A DNA stretch of 64,000 nucleotides, taken from NCBI RefSeq assembly GCF_003112515.1, contig NZ_BEVZ01000011.1:47499-111498 (forward strand), written 5' to 3'. Below the pieces are notes generated by a model, which saw only the letters and a program-made list of their open reading frames with translations, did no database searches and was not told the origin of the DNA. A program made the translations under genes and the position numbers. Shown here one piece after another: positions 43,406-52,400 of this stretch. The stretch comes from Streptomyces fragilis (GTDB taxonomy: Bacteria; Actinomycetota; Actinomycetes; Streptomycetales; Streptomycetaceae). Numbering within the stretch: the first letter of the stretch is position 1; every line of letters starts with the position of its first letter.

Positions 43406-44824
43406 ATGTTCGATCCGGTCATAGCGCCCAGCGGCACCCTGCTCGGCCTGCTCCAGCGGGGCCGAGGCGACGGGACGCTGCACGCGCTCACCGCTCCCCG
43501 CGCCGAGGCGCTCGCGGCCCTCGACGAGTGCGTGCTCCACGATCCGCGCCACGACTGGCAGCTGGAGAACCGCTCCCTCTATTACGCCAGGCTCTGTCTC
43601 GACCTCGACGGAGGCCTGGCGGCGGTCGAGGCCCACCTCTTCGGGCCCGACGACGTACTCGACACCGAGGAGAACCGCACCGGACTGGCCCTGTCCGTCC
43701 TCGGACACCTCGCCTCCTACGGCCGCGGTGACGCCCTGGCCCTGCTGCGCCGTTACGCGGCCCAGGGGTCCAACTGGGCCTGGGCCCTCGACGAGCTCGC
43801 CCTGCGCGACGACGACGCCGGCCTGCGCGCCCTGGCCGAGCCCGTGCTGGCCCGGTTCCCCGCCGACGCGGCGGGGGACGCCGAACTGGCCCGCGTGGTG
43901 CGCGACGCCTTCGAGCCCCGGCCCTGGCGCCTGTGGGCCGACGACCTGCGCCCCGCCGTCCGCGACCGGGTCCGCGCGGCCCGCGACGCCGCCAGCTTCG
44001 ACCGCTGGCAACGCCAGCTCGACTCCACCGGCCCGCGGCCCTCGTGGGGCGTGCGCGCCATCCTCGACTGGGCCCAGCAGGGGGCCGAGCGGGGCGTGCA
44101 GCTCCAGGCGCCCGCCGCCCGCTGCCTGCTCGCGGTAGCCGGTCCCGAGGACCGCCCCGAACTCCTGGAGGCCGCCAGGTCCGGCCCCGACGGAGCCCGC
44201 GCCGCCGCCCTGCGCCACCTCGCCGACACCGGCGACCCGCTGGCCCTCGACCTCGTCGACGCCGCCGTGGCGGACGGCTCCTCGGTCGTCCAGGAGGCCG
44301 CCGTCGACGCCTTCGAGCGGACGCGGTCCGCCGCGGCCGTCGACGCGGCCCGCGCCTGGTCCCACCGCCCCGACCCGCTCGGCGCGGCGGCCGGCCGCGT
44401 GCTCGCCCTGCGCGGCGACGCCCGGGACGGCGCGCTGGTGCTCGCCGCGCTGCGCACCGCGGTGCGGACCGAGGGACCGGACGCGCCGACCCTGTGGACC
44501 CTGGTGGACGGCGCCGGCCGGCTCGGCATCGGCTGCGCCGCGCCGGTGCTGCGGCACGTCTACCGCGAGACGGCCTCCTCGTCCCTGCGCGGCCGGGCCG
44601 CGCGGGCGCTGGCCGCCACCGACCCGTCCTTCGCGGCCGGGTTCGCGGTCGAGTGCCTGTGGGACTGCGAGGAGACCACGCGGGAACTGGCCGCGCGGCA
44701 CGCCGAGACGGGTGACGCCCGTGTCGCCGAGCGCCTGCGCCGGCTCGCGGCCGACCCCGCCGAGGAGGACGACGTCCAGCTCGCCGTCCGCTCCCGCATC
44801 GCCACCGACAAGTCCGCCGCCTGA
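43406..44824 (+). CDS. HEAT-repeat-like hypothetical protein
   Basis: A 472-residue helical protein with no assigned role. The C-terminal two thirds are repeated helix pairs of HEAT/PBS-lyase style (DGARAAALRHLADTGDPLALDLVDAAVADGSSVVQEAAVDAFERTRS...). The N-terminal part (MFDPVIAPSGTLLGLLQRGRGDGTLHALTAPR ... HDWQLENRSLYYARL) looks conserved among Streptomyces. The ATG at 43406 is preferred over GTG 43391 because GAGG at 43393-43396 sits 9 nt upstream. It lies ahead of the SMC-like operon but a terminator and a separate promoter lie between them, so a functional link is unproven. Confidence 0.8.
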   Translation: MFDPVIAPSGTLLGLLQRGRGDGTLHALTAPRAEALAALDECVLHDPRHDWQLENRSLYYARLCLDLDGGLAAVEAHLFGPDDVLDTEENRTGLALSVLGHLASYGRGDALALLRRYAAQGSNWAWALDELALRDDDAGLRALAEPVLARFPADAAGDAELARVVRDAFEPRPWRLWADDLRPAVRDRVRAARDAASFDRWQRQLDSTGPRPSWGVRAILDWAQQGAERGVQLQAPAARCLLAVAGPEDRPELLEAARSGPDGARAAALRHLADTGDPLALDLVDAAVADGSSVVQEAAVDAFERTRSAAAVDAARAWSHRPDPLGAAAGRVLALRGDARDGALVLAALRTAVRTEGPDAPTLWTLVDGAGRLGIGCAAPVLRHVYRETASSSLRGRAARALAATDPSFAAGFAVECLWDCEETTRELAARHAETGDARVAERLRRLAADPAEEDDVQLAVRSRIATDKSAA

Positions 44825-44830
44825 TCCCGC

Positions 44831-44881
44831 CGCCGCCCGCCGTCCGCCGCCGCCCCGTCCCGGGGGCCACGGCGGGCGGCG
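44831..44881. terminator. terminator between HEAT protein and SMC-like operon
   Basis: A 13-bp stem (44831-44843 with 44869-44881) with a 25-nt loop lies 6 nt after the HEAT gene's stop. It separates that gene from the next operon. Confidence 0.55.
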
Positions 44882-44920
44882 TCGTCGCCCGCAGGTCGGC
44901 GGAGGTGCCGTGACGCCGCC

Positions 44921-44937
44921 GTGACGACCGTCGTCAC
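44921..44937. promoter_or_regulatory. GTGACGA-CCG-TCGTCAC palindrome
   Basis: A perfect 7-3-7 inverted repeat just upstream of the promoter of the SMC-like operon; a half-copy CCGTGACG precedes it. Strong candidate operator. Confidence 0.55.
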
Positions 44938-44948
44938 ATAAGCGCCGT

Positions 44949-44979
44949 TTCGACCCGTGTCACCCCGAGGACCTAGTCT
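44949..44979 (+). promoter_or_regulatory. promoter of SMC-like operon (leaderless)
   Basis: TTCGAC (44949-44954), 19-nt spacer, TAGTCT (44974-44979), and the GTG start codon 8 nt later. The first gene is therefore probably translated from a leaderless mRNA. Confidence 0.55.
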
Positions 44980-44986
44980 GTGCACC

Positions 44987-46516
44987 GTGACCTCGCCCGT
45001 GACGCACCCCGTCGAACTGCCCCGCCCCGGCTCCGCGCTGCCGCGCCTGGCCGTCGGCCCGGCGGCCGACGAGGGCCTGGCCCGGCGGCTGCGCGCCCTC
45101 GCCTGCACCGCCCCGCTCCACGACCTGGACGCGCGCAAGGCGAACCTCTCGGGCGAGTTCTCGGTGTACGGCATGGCCGAGGTGGCCCTCGCCGCCATCG
45201 ACCTGGTCACCCTCACGATGGACTTCGACACCGGCGCCGACCACGAGCAGATCGTCACCCGGCTCACCCCCCGCGTCGCGGCCCAGGCGCCCCGCCGCCC
45301 GGTCGCCGAGCACGAGCGGGTCGCGCGCTGGGTGCTGGAGAGCCTGATCAACGTCGGCAGCGTCGACCGCGGCTTCCGCGCCGTCTACGGCACCTTCACC
45401 GCCGACGGCGTCTACGTCCGCCGCGACTACGACTTCAAGCTGATCGAGGAGGTCCCCGGCCCCGGCGGCGGCGTGTACCTGCGCACCACCGACGAGGCGG
45501 TCAACGTCCTGGTCGGGGCGCTCGACACGGACGTCACCAGCGCCCAGATCGCCGCCGAGGTCAAGCTCGAGGTGCTGATCAACCGCGGCCGCCTCGCCGA
45601 CGCCCAGCTGGCCGCCGAACAGGCCCGCTACCGCACGGTCCAGTACTCGGAGACGCTGCGCCGCGCCCTGGAGGCCACCCGGCGCAACGTCCGCGCCGTC
45701 GACTGGCTGAGGACCGTGCCCGACATGATCGCCGAGGCGCTGGAGCACGTCGCCGACCGGTACCGGCACGAGAACGCCATCCTCACCAACATCCGCAAGG
45801 CCAGGGACGAGTCCGAGGACCCCGGCCAGAAGCGCCGCGCCGCCGAGCTGGTGGACATCGTCAAGGACTGCATCCGCCGCCACACGCAGCTCCAGTCGAG
45901 GCTGCTGGAAGCCGGCCCGCTGTTCCGCGCCGAGCAGGACCGCCAGGCCTTCGCCGCCCCCGCCCGCACCGCCGGCACCGACCTGTACGGACAGCTCCTC
46001 GCCCCCGTCCTGCCGCTGCCCCTCGAGCAGTCGATCCAGGTCACCGACGCCTTCTTCGCCCACGGCACGGGCCTGCGCACGCCCGGATCGGTGCGCGTCG
46101 GCGACCTGGTCGACCTGCTCCTGACCCCGCCCGCCGAGCGTGAGCACCTGGGCGCCGAGATGCCCGAGCCCGATCTGATCGCCACCCCGGACGACAGCCG
46201 GTTCAGCGAGGGGCAGCTGGCCGCCGCCAAGGAGCTGCTCGACCTGCCGCCCGACGCGCCCCGGCGCCTGTCCGGACTGCTCGCCGAGGCCCGCCGCCAG
46301 GACCCCGACCTGCCCTACCTGGTCGCGCTGCTCGCGATCCACGCCGCCAGCCCTCCGGTGGGCACCGCCTACCGGCAGGGGGAGCCCCGTCTGCTGTTCG
46401 CGGTGGACGACGGCGCCGAACTCGACGACCCGGAGTTCGGCGGCGCCGACCTGATAGTGGGCACCGCCCTGCTGGACGCGGCCGGCATGGCGGCCGACCG
46501 GCGCGACTCCGCCTGA
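44987..46516 (+). CDS. kleisin/JetA-like subunit of SMC-like complex
   Basis: A 509-residue protein, first of three genes whose order matches MukF-MukE-MukB and JetA-JetB-JetC operons. Residues about 60-180 read as a winged-helix region (YGMAEVALAAIDLVTLTMDF...YDFKLIEEVPGPGGGVYLRTTDEAVNVLVGALDT). A long helical part (185-330) has AEVKLEVLINRGRLADAQLAAEQARYRTVQYSETLRRALEATRRNV, which resembles JetA/MksF kleisin-like proteins. The C-terminal domain is alpha/beta (LPYLVALLAIHAAS). No enzymatic motif is seen. The GTG at 44987 coincides with the expected transcription start. It should bridge the ATPase heads. Family assignment is by context and partial recollection, not a search. Confidence 0.7.
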   Translation: MTSPVTHPVELPRPGSALPRLAVGPAADEGLARRLRALACTAPLHDLDARKANLSGEFSVYGMAEVALAAIDLVTLTMDFDTGADHEQIVTRLTPRVAAQAPRRPVAEHERVARWVLESLINVGSVDRGFRAVYGTFTADGVYVRRDYDFKLIEEVPGPGGGVYLRTTDEAVNVLVGALDTDVTSAQIAAEVKLEVLINRGRLADAQLAAEQARYRTVQYSETLRRALEATRRNVRAVDWLRTVPDMIAEALEHVADRYRHENAILTNIRKARDESEDPGQKRRAAELVDIVKDCIRRHTQLQSRLLEAGPLFRAEQDRQAFAAPARTAGTDLYGQLLAPVLPLPLEQSIQVTDAFFAHGTGLRTPGSVRVGDLVDLLLTPPAEREHLGAEMPEPDLIATPDDSRFSEGQLAAAKELLDLPPDAPRRLSGLLAEARRQDPDLPYLVALLAIHAASPPVGTAYRQGEPRLLFAVDDGAELDDPEFGGADLIVGTALLDAAGMAADRRDSA

Positions 46517-46619
46517 CCGCCCTGCCGGCCGGGCCGCCGCAACCGCCGACAGGGCGGGCGCCCGTCGCCCGCCGCCCGCACTTCCCGCACGTGTACGACC
46601 GCACCGAGGAGCACCAGCA

Positions 46620-47510
46620 GTGACCGAGTCCGCCGAGTGGAGCGACCCCACGGCGACCGCCCCGCAGGGCGCCGCCGCCGGCACGCCCGCCGTGTCGCCC
46701 GCGGACACGTCCGACGCGGCCCGCCTGGTCGCCTTCGGGCTCCAGCCCAAGCTGCAGCCCGCCCGCGACCAGGAGTACGCCGACCTGCTGCGCCGCTACC
46801 GGGAGGACCCGCCGTTCGCCCGGCTCGCCGACGCCGTCGCCACCGGACTCGGCCTCGTCGTGCTGGAGGTCTCGCCGCGCGCAGGGATGGCGGTGACCGC
46901 CGCGGAGGGCTCCGTCTTCGCCGTCCGGATGGGCGACTACGCCCGCCGCGCCGCCTCCGACACCGCCGACCGCTTCCTGCACGGCCTGGCCCACCTCGCC
47001 GTCGCCGCCCTGGCCTTCCCCCGGCCGGAGGACCTCGCCGACGACGGCTACATCGGCCGGGTCACCGTCAACGGCGTGGACGCCTTCGTCCGCCAGGCCT
47101 GCCGCCGCCTCGAGCAGCGGGCCGAGGAACAGGGCGAGAACACCGACCCGGCCAGCGACGCCCCCGGCCTGGAGGCCGCGTGGCGGGTCTGGGCACGCCG
47201 CAGCGCCACCGGGGCCACCAAGGACTCCCGTCGCCTGGCCGGCTCCACCACCGGAATCGTCGCCAAGGCGGTCGCCTTCCTCGCCGACTCCGGCTTCCTG
47301 CAGCGCACCGGCGACGAGGGCGGCGGCACCTACCGCACCACCGCCCGCTACCAGCTCCAGGTGCGCGACATGGCGAGCAGCGCGGCCATGGGCGAGCTCC
47401 TGGAGCTCGGAGTGGTCCCGGTCACCGACGGCTCCGCCACCCTGCTGCCGCCGGACGACGCCGACGACCTCGACCTGGTCGCCGACGCCGGACTGCCGTT
47501 CCACTCCTGA
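46620..47510 (+). CDS. MukE/JetB-like winged-helix subunit
   Basis: A 296-residue protein between the kleisin-like and SMC-like genes. After a disordered Ala/Thr/Pro N-terminus (about 1-40), residues 45-180 have the character of a winged-helix/KITE protein (YADLLRRYREDPPFARLADAVATGLGLVVLEVSPRAGMAV, then HGLAHLAVAALAFP). A second wing is likely near 215-265 (GIVAKAVAFLADSGFLQRTGDEGG, YRTTARYQLQVRDMA). In MukBEF and Wadjet this subunit dimerises and binds kleisin and DNA. GAGGAGCACCAGCA precedes the GTG start. Assignment depends strongly on gene order and size. Confidence 0.68.
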   Translation: MTESAEWSDPTATAPQGAAAGTPAVSPADTSDAARLVAFGLQPKLQPARDQEYADLLRRYREDPPFARLADAVATGLGLVVLEVSPRAGMAVTAAEGSVFAVRMGDYARRAASDTADRFLHGLAHLAVAALAFPRPEDLADDGYIGRVTVNGVDAFVRQACRRLEQRAEEQGENTDPASDAPGLEAAWRVWARRSATGATKDSRRLAGSTTGIVAKAVAFLADSGFLQRTGDEGGGTYRTTARYQLQVRDMASSAAMGELLELGVVPVTDGSATLLPPDDADDLDLVADAGLPFHS

Positions 47511-47591
47511 GCCCCGCCGACCGGCCGCCCCCGCCCCCACCGCCTGACCCCCCACCGCCCACCGGCGCACGGAAGACTGACGAGAGCCCCC

Positions 47592-50500
47592 ATGTACGAG
47601 CTGTCCCGGATCCGCCTCTACTCCATCGGGCCGGCCGGCGCGCGCTACGCCGACACCGTGCTGGACCTGCGCGGCGTGGGCGAGCCCGTACCCGACCCCG
47701 CACCCGCCCAGGCGGAGTTCTTCCAGGACGAGCCGGCCGGCCCGCCGCGCCGCCCGGCCCCCGCCGGCGTGCTCTTCCTGGAGAACGGCGGCGGCAAGTC
47801 CGTCCTGCTCAAGCTGATCTTCTCGGTGATGCTGCCGGGCCACCGCAACACGCTCGGCGGCGCCAGCTCCGGCGTGCTGCGCAAGTTCCTGCTCGCGGAG
47901 GACTGCGGCCACGTCGCCCTGGAATGGCAGCACACCCGCACCGGGGAACTCGTCGTCGTCGGCAAGGTCAGCGAATGGCGGGGCCGCCAGGTCTCCAGCG
48001 ACCCGCGGAAGTTCGCCGAGGCCTGGTACTCCTTCCGGCCCGGCCCCGGCCTCAGCCTGGACAGCCTCCCGGTGGCCGAGTCCACCGCGATGCGGCCCGC
48101 CGCCGAGGGCGCCTCCGGCGCACGCGGCCGTCGCCGCACCATGAAGGGCTTCCGCGACGCGCTGACCGAGGCGGGCAAGTTCTACCCGCACCTCGAGGCG
48201 CACTGGGAGGAGATCCACGAGCGCTGGACCGAGCACCTCGGCGAACTCGGCCTCGACCCCGAACTGTTCCGCTACCAGCGGGAGATGAACGCCGACGAGG
48301 GTGAGGCGGCCGGCCTCTTCGCGGTCAAGAAGGACTCCGACTTCACCGACCTGCTGCTGCGCGCGGTCACCGACACCCGCGACACCGACGGGCTCGCCGA
48401 CCTGGTCGCCGGCTTCGGCAACAAGCTGGGCCGCCGCGCCGAACTCATCGCCGAACGCGACTTCACGGCCGGTTCGCTCGACCTGCTCCAGCGGATCGTC
48501 GACGCCACCGACGCCCGGGCCCGCGCCCGCGAGATCCACACCGGCGCCGAGCGGCGCACCCGTGCCCTCGCCCGGCGCCTGTCCGCCCGCGGCGGCCGCG
48601 AGCGGGCCCGCGCCGCGGACCTGGCCGTTCGGGTCACCACGGCCGCCCACGCCGTCACCGAGGCCGAACGCACCCGCTCCCGCACCGCGCTGGTCGCCGC
48701 CGAACTCGCCTACCGCCACGCCTCCCTGGCGCTCGCCGGGGCGGAGAAGTCGGCCGCCGCGCAGAAGCGCGAACTGGCCGACGCCCGCACCCTGCACGCC
48801 GCCTGGCAGGCGGCCGAGTCCGTGCTGCGGCACCGGGCCGCCGCGGACCGCTCGGCCCGGGTGGCCGCCGCGATCCGCGAGGCCGAACGGGACGCCGCCC
48901 CCGCGCTCGCGGCCCGCGCCCGCGCCGCCGCGGACCTGGTGCGCGCGCTGCACTCCGAGGCCGAGCGCGCCGAGAGCCTCGCCAACGAGCAGGAGGAGCG
49001 CTCCGCCGCCCTCCAGGAGGCCGGCGACACCGCCTACCGCGACGGCACCGCCGCCGCCACCGAGGCCCAGCGCGCCCGCAGCGAGGCCGGGCACCTGCGC
49101 CAGCGGCTCGCCGAGGTCGAGCAGGAGACCGCCGAGGCGGTCGGCGCCGGATGGATCGACGGCAGCGCACCCGACGCCGACCCCGCGAAGGCGGCCCTGG
49201 CCGCCGGCGAGGCGGCGAAGAGCACCGTCGCCGCCTTCGAGGAGGCCCGGGAGGGCGCCCGTCGGGCAGCCGAGCGGGCCCGCGAGGCCGCCACCGCCGA
49301 GTCCCGCGCCGAACTGACCGCCGCCCGCGCCGCGGACGCGGCCACGGCCGCCCGCCGGGCCCACGAGTCCGAGCGGCGCACCGCCGAGGCGCTGGCCGCC
49401 GAGGAACGGCTGGCCGAGCTCCTCGGACTCCCCGCCGCGCGCCCCCACGGGACCGCCGCCGTGCCCGGCCCACGCCAGGGCGAAGCCGCGGACCAGGGGG
49501 AGACGGCGCAGACCGCCCCCTCCCGGCCGGGCGGCGCCCCGGCGGCTGCCACCGGGCGGACGACCGGCAGCACCGTCACCGCGCCGGCCGGTACCGCCGC
49601 CGCGCTCGGCGACGGCCGTCTCACCGCCGAACAGCTCGACCACTTCGCCGACGACCTGCGCGGCATGCTCGAGGACGCCGTGTCCTCGGCCGAACGCCAG
49701 CTCTTCGACCTGCGGACCGCCGCGGCCGACGACGCCCGCATCCTCGGCGCGCTCGGCGACGGCGGCCTGCTGCCGCCCGGCCCCGACGTGCTGGCCACCG
49801 TCGAGTACCTCGGCGAGCAGGGCATCCCCGCGCTGCCCGGCTGGCGCTACCTCGCCCAGGCCGTCGACCCCGCCGACCACGCCCGCGTCCTGGCGGCGCG
49901 CCCCGAACTCGTCGACGGCGTGATCATCACCGACCCCGCCTCGCACGTCCGCGCCCGTGAGGCGCTCGCCGAGGCCGCCCTGCTGCCCCGCTCCACCGTG
50001 GCCGTCGGCACCGCCGCGGCGCTCCTCGCGCCCGCGCCCGACCAGGCGTCGGACGACCAGGCCGTCTTCCTGGTCCCCCCGAACCCCGCCATGCACGACG
50101 AACACGCGGCGGACGAGGAACGCCAGGCGCTGCGCACCCGCGCGGCCCGCCGGGACGAGGACATCCGGGCGCTGGCCGCCCGCCTCACCAAGGACCGCGA
50201 GCTCGCCTCCCGCCTCGCCTCCTGGCGCCGGAGCTGCCCGGCCGGCCGGCTCGCCGAACTCGCCGCCGCCGCCGAGGCGGCCGCCGCCTTCGCCGACGAG
50301 TCCGAGGCCGAGCTGACCGAGGCCCGGACCGTCCGCGCCGAGACCGAGGAGAGCGCGGCCGAGACCGCCCGCGTCCGCGACGAACGCCAGGACGCCGCCC
50401 AGCGCGCCCGCCGCGCCGCCGACGCCCTGGCCGGCCTCGCCTCCCGACTGCGCGAACGCGCCGGCTGGCAGGTCCGGCTGCGCGAACTCGCCGAGGAGGC

Positions 50501-52334
50501 GGCCGAGTCGGAAGCCCGCGCCCAGGCGTGCCTGGACCGCGCCCGCGCCGCCGACGAGGACCGCCGTGCCGCGCAGCGCGCCGCCGACGACGCCCGCCGC
50601 ACCGCCCGCGCCCTGCGCGCCGAACGCGCCGAGATCGCCGGCGCCCCCGAGGACCTCGGCCCGGCGCCCGAGGCCGCGAACGACGCGACGACCGCCTCCC
50701 TGCCCGCCCTCCGCGAGGCGTACCGGGCGGCCTCCCAGGTGTACGAGAAGGTCGGCGTCGGCGCCGACCTGCGGGCCGAACAGGCCCGCGCGGAGAGCGA
50801 CGAGAGCGCCGCCCGCGCCGAACTCGACCGCCTCAGCAACAAGGTCCGCACCCGCGCCGAGCAGCTGCTGTCCTCCCCGGACGGCGCCGACGGCCCGTCC
50901 CGGCAGGCCGCCGCCGCTCGCGCCGAGGAACTCGTCCAGGTCCTGGAGACCCGGATGTCGCAGGCCAGCGAACAACTCGGCCGGCTGCGCGGCGACGCCG
51001 AGCGGCTCGCACCGGAGGAGGGCGAGCACCACACCGACCTGCCCGAGGACCTGCTGCCCCGCGACGCCGAGCACGCGCAGACGCTGCTGCGCACCGCGAC
51101 CACCGAACTGTCCGCCCTCACCGAGGCGTTGCGCGAGGCGCGGGAGACCCACGCCTCGCTCCTCGACGACCACCGCGCCGCCGAGGACGCGGCCTCCGGC
51201 TTCGACGAGACCGCCGCCCTCCTGCGCGACCTGCTGCGCGAGCAGTCCGCCGAGGAGGACGCCGGGGAACCGGATCCCTACCCGGGCGACCTCGCCGAGG
51301 CCCGCCGGGCGGCCTCCGAGGCACGGCGCTCGCTGCGCGGCTGCGCGGCCGACCTGTCCGCCGCAGAGGCCGCCGTCCGCGAGGCGAGCGACATCCTGGT
51401 GCGGCACGCCAACTCCGTCCGCTACGAGCAGGTCCGCACGCCCGCCCGGCAGCAGATCCGCGAACTGCCCGCCGCCGCGCTGCCGGACCACGCCCGCGCC
51501 TGGGCGGAGGCGTTCGCGCCGCGGCTGCGCGTCCTCACCGACGAACTCGAGCAGCTCGAGCGCAACCGCGACTCGATCGTGGACCGGCTGCGCGGCCTCG
51601 TGGAGACCTCGCTCGCCACCCTCCGCTCGGCCCAGCGCCTCTCCCGGCTGCCCGAAGGGCTCGGCGAGTGGTCCGGCCAGGAGTTCCTGCGCATCCGCTT
51701 CGAGGAACCCGACCAGGCCACCCTCACCACGCGGCTCGGCGACGTCGTCGACGAGGCCACCCGGTCCGCGCTGAAGAAGAACTCCGACCTGCGCCGCGAC
51801 GGCGTGTCGCTGCTGCTGCGGGGCGTGGCGGCGGCCCTCCACCCGAAGGGCGTCGCCGTGGAGATCCTCAAGCCGGACGCGGTGCTCCGCGCCGAGCGGG
51901 TCCCCGTCGGGCAGATGGGCGACGTGTTCTCCGGCGGTCAGCTGCTCACCGCGGCCATCGCGCTGTACTGCACCATGGCCGCCCTGCGCTCCAACGACCG
52001 CGGCCGCGACAAGCACCGGCACGCCGGCACGCTCTTCCTCGACAACCCGATCGGGCGGGCCAACGCCACCTACCTGCTGGAACTCCAGCGGGCCGTGGCC
52101 GACGCGCTCGGGGTCCAGTTGCTGTACACGACCGGCCTGTTCGACACCACCGCGCTGGCGGAGTTCCCGCTGGTCATCCGGATGCGCAACGACGCGGACC
52201 TGCGGGCCGGGCTGAAGTACATCAGCGTCGAGGAGCACCTGCGCCCCGGTCTGCCCCAGCCGGCCACGGAGGGGGAGACGGTGCACAGCGAGATCACCGC
52301 CACCCGCATGTTCCGCCGCTCGGCGACCACCTGA
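47592..52334 (+). CDS. MukB/JetC-like SMC-type coiled-coil ATPase
   Basis: A 1580-residue protein, built as an ABC ATPase split by very long coiled coils. The N-terminal P-loop LFLENGGGKSVLLKLIFSV is at residues 61-79; the usual first Gly of GxxxxGKS is Leu63. Coiled coil runs about 240-690. A globular, hinge-like part follows (about 725-830, LGDGGLLPPGPDVLATVEYLGEQGIPALPGWRYLA), then coiled coil to about 1330. The C-terminal head has the ABC signature FSGGQ at 1446-1450 and Walker B LFLDNP at 1481-1486. N1485 stands where the catalytic Glu is expected. It should form a DNA-loop extruding or DNA-restricting complex with the two preceding proteins. GAGAG is 5 nt before the ATG. Confidence 0.85.
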   Translation: MYELSRIRLYSIGPAGARYADTVLDLRGVGEPVPDPAPAQAEFFQDEPAGPPRRPAPAGVLFLENGGGKSVLLKLIFSVMLPGHRNTLGGASSGVLRKFLLAEDCGHVALEWQHTRTGELVVVGKVSEWRGRQVSSDPRKFAEAWYSFRPGPGLSLDSLPVAESTAMRPAAEGASGARGRRRTMKGFRDALTEAGKFYPHLEAHWEEIHERWTEHLGELGLDPELFRYQREMNADEGEAAGLFAVKKDSDFTDLLLRAVTDTRDTDGLADLVAGFGNKLGRRAELIAERDFTAGSLDLLQRIVDATDARARAREIHTGAERRTRALARRLSARGGRERARAADLAVRVTTAAHAVTEAERTRSRTALVAAELAYRHASLALAGAEKSAAAQKRELADARTLHAAWQAAESVLRHRAAADRSARVAAAIREAERDAAPALAARARAAADLVRALHSEAERAESLANEQEERSAALQEAGDTAYRDGTAAATEAQRARSEAGHLRQRLAEVEQETAEAVGAGWIDGSAPDADPAKAALAAGEAAKSTVAAFEEAREGARRAAERAREAATAESRAELTAARAADAATAARRAHESERRTAEALAAEERLAELLGLPAARPHGTAAVPGPRQGEAADQGETAQTAPSRPGGAPAAATGRTTGSTVTAPAGTAAALGDGRLTAEQLDHFADDLRGMLEDAVSSAERQLFDLRTAAADDARILGALGDGGLLPPGPDVLATVEYLGEQGIPALPGWRYLAQAVDPADHARVLAARPELVDGVIITDPASHVRAREALAEAALLPRSTVAVGTAAALLAPAPDQASDDQAVFLVPPNPAMHDEHAADEERQALRTRAARRDEDIRALAARLTKDRELASRLASWRRSCPAGRLAELAAAAEAAAAFADESEAELTEARTVRAETEESAAETARVRDERQDAAQRARRAADALAGLASRLRERAGWQVRLRELAEEAAESEARAQACLDRARAADEDRRAAQRAADDARRTARALRAERAEIAGAPEDLGPAPEAANDATTASLPALREAYRAASQVYEKVGVGADLRAEQARAESDESAARAELDRLSNKVRTRAEQLLSSPDGADGPSRQAAAARAEELVQVLETRMSQASEQLGRLRGDAERLAPEEGEHHTDLPEDLLPRDAEHAQTLLRTATTELSALTEALREARETHASLLDDHRAAEDAASGFDETAALLRDLLREQSAEEDAGEPDPYPGDLAEARRAASEARRSLRGCAADLSAAEAAVREASDILVRHANSVRYEQVRTPARQQIRELPAAALPDHARAWAEAFAPRLRVLTDELEQLERNRDSIVDRLRGLVETSLATLRSAQRLSRLPEGLGEWSGQEFLRIRFEEPDQATLTTRLGDVVDEATRSALKKNSDLRRDGVSLLLRGVAAALHPKGVAVEILKPDAVLRAERVPVGQMGDVFSGGQLLTAAIALYCTMAALRSNDRGRDKHRHAGTLFLDNPIGRANATYLLELQRAVADALGVQLLYTTGLFDTTALAEFPLVIRMRNDADLRAGLKYISVEEHLRPGLPQPATEGETVHSEITATRMFRRSATT

Positions 52335-52353
52335 CGGTTCGCGCACCCCCGCA

Positions 52354-52386
52354 CGGGCCGCCGTTCCCTCGGGCGACGGCGGCCCG
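52354..52386. terminator. terminator of SMC-like operon
   Basis: CGGGCCGCCGT (52354-52364) pairs with ACGGCGGCCCG (52376-52386), 11-nt loop, 20 nt after the ATPase stop codon and before a convergent gene. Confidence 0.7.
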
Positions 52387-52400
52387 CGCGGGCCGCCGCG

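Noticed and set aside
46203..52346. A 2047-codon open frame on the minus strand opposite the SMC-like operon.
   Set aside because: Its composition is Gly/Val/Arg/Gln-rich with no domains, and it runs across three well-formed + strand genes. Antisense frames stay open in very GC-rich DNA.
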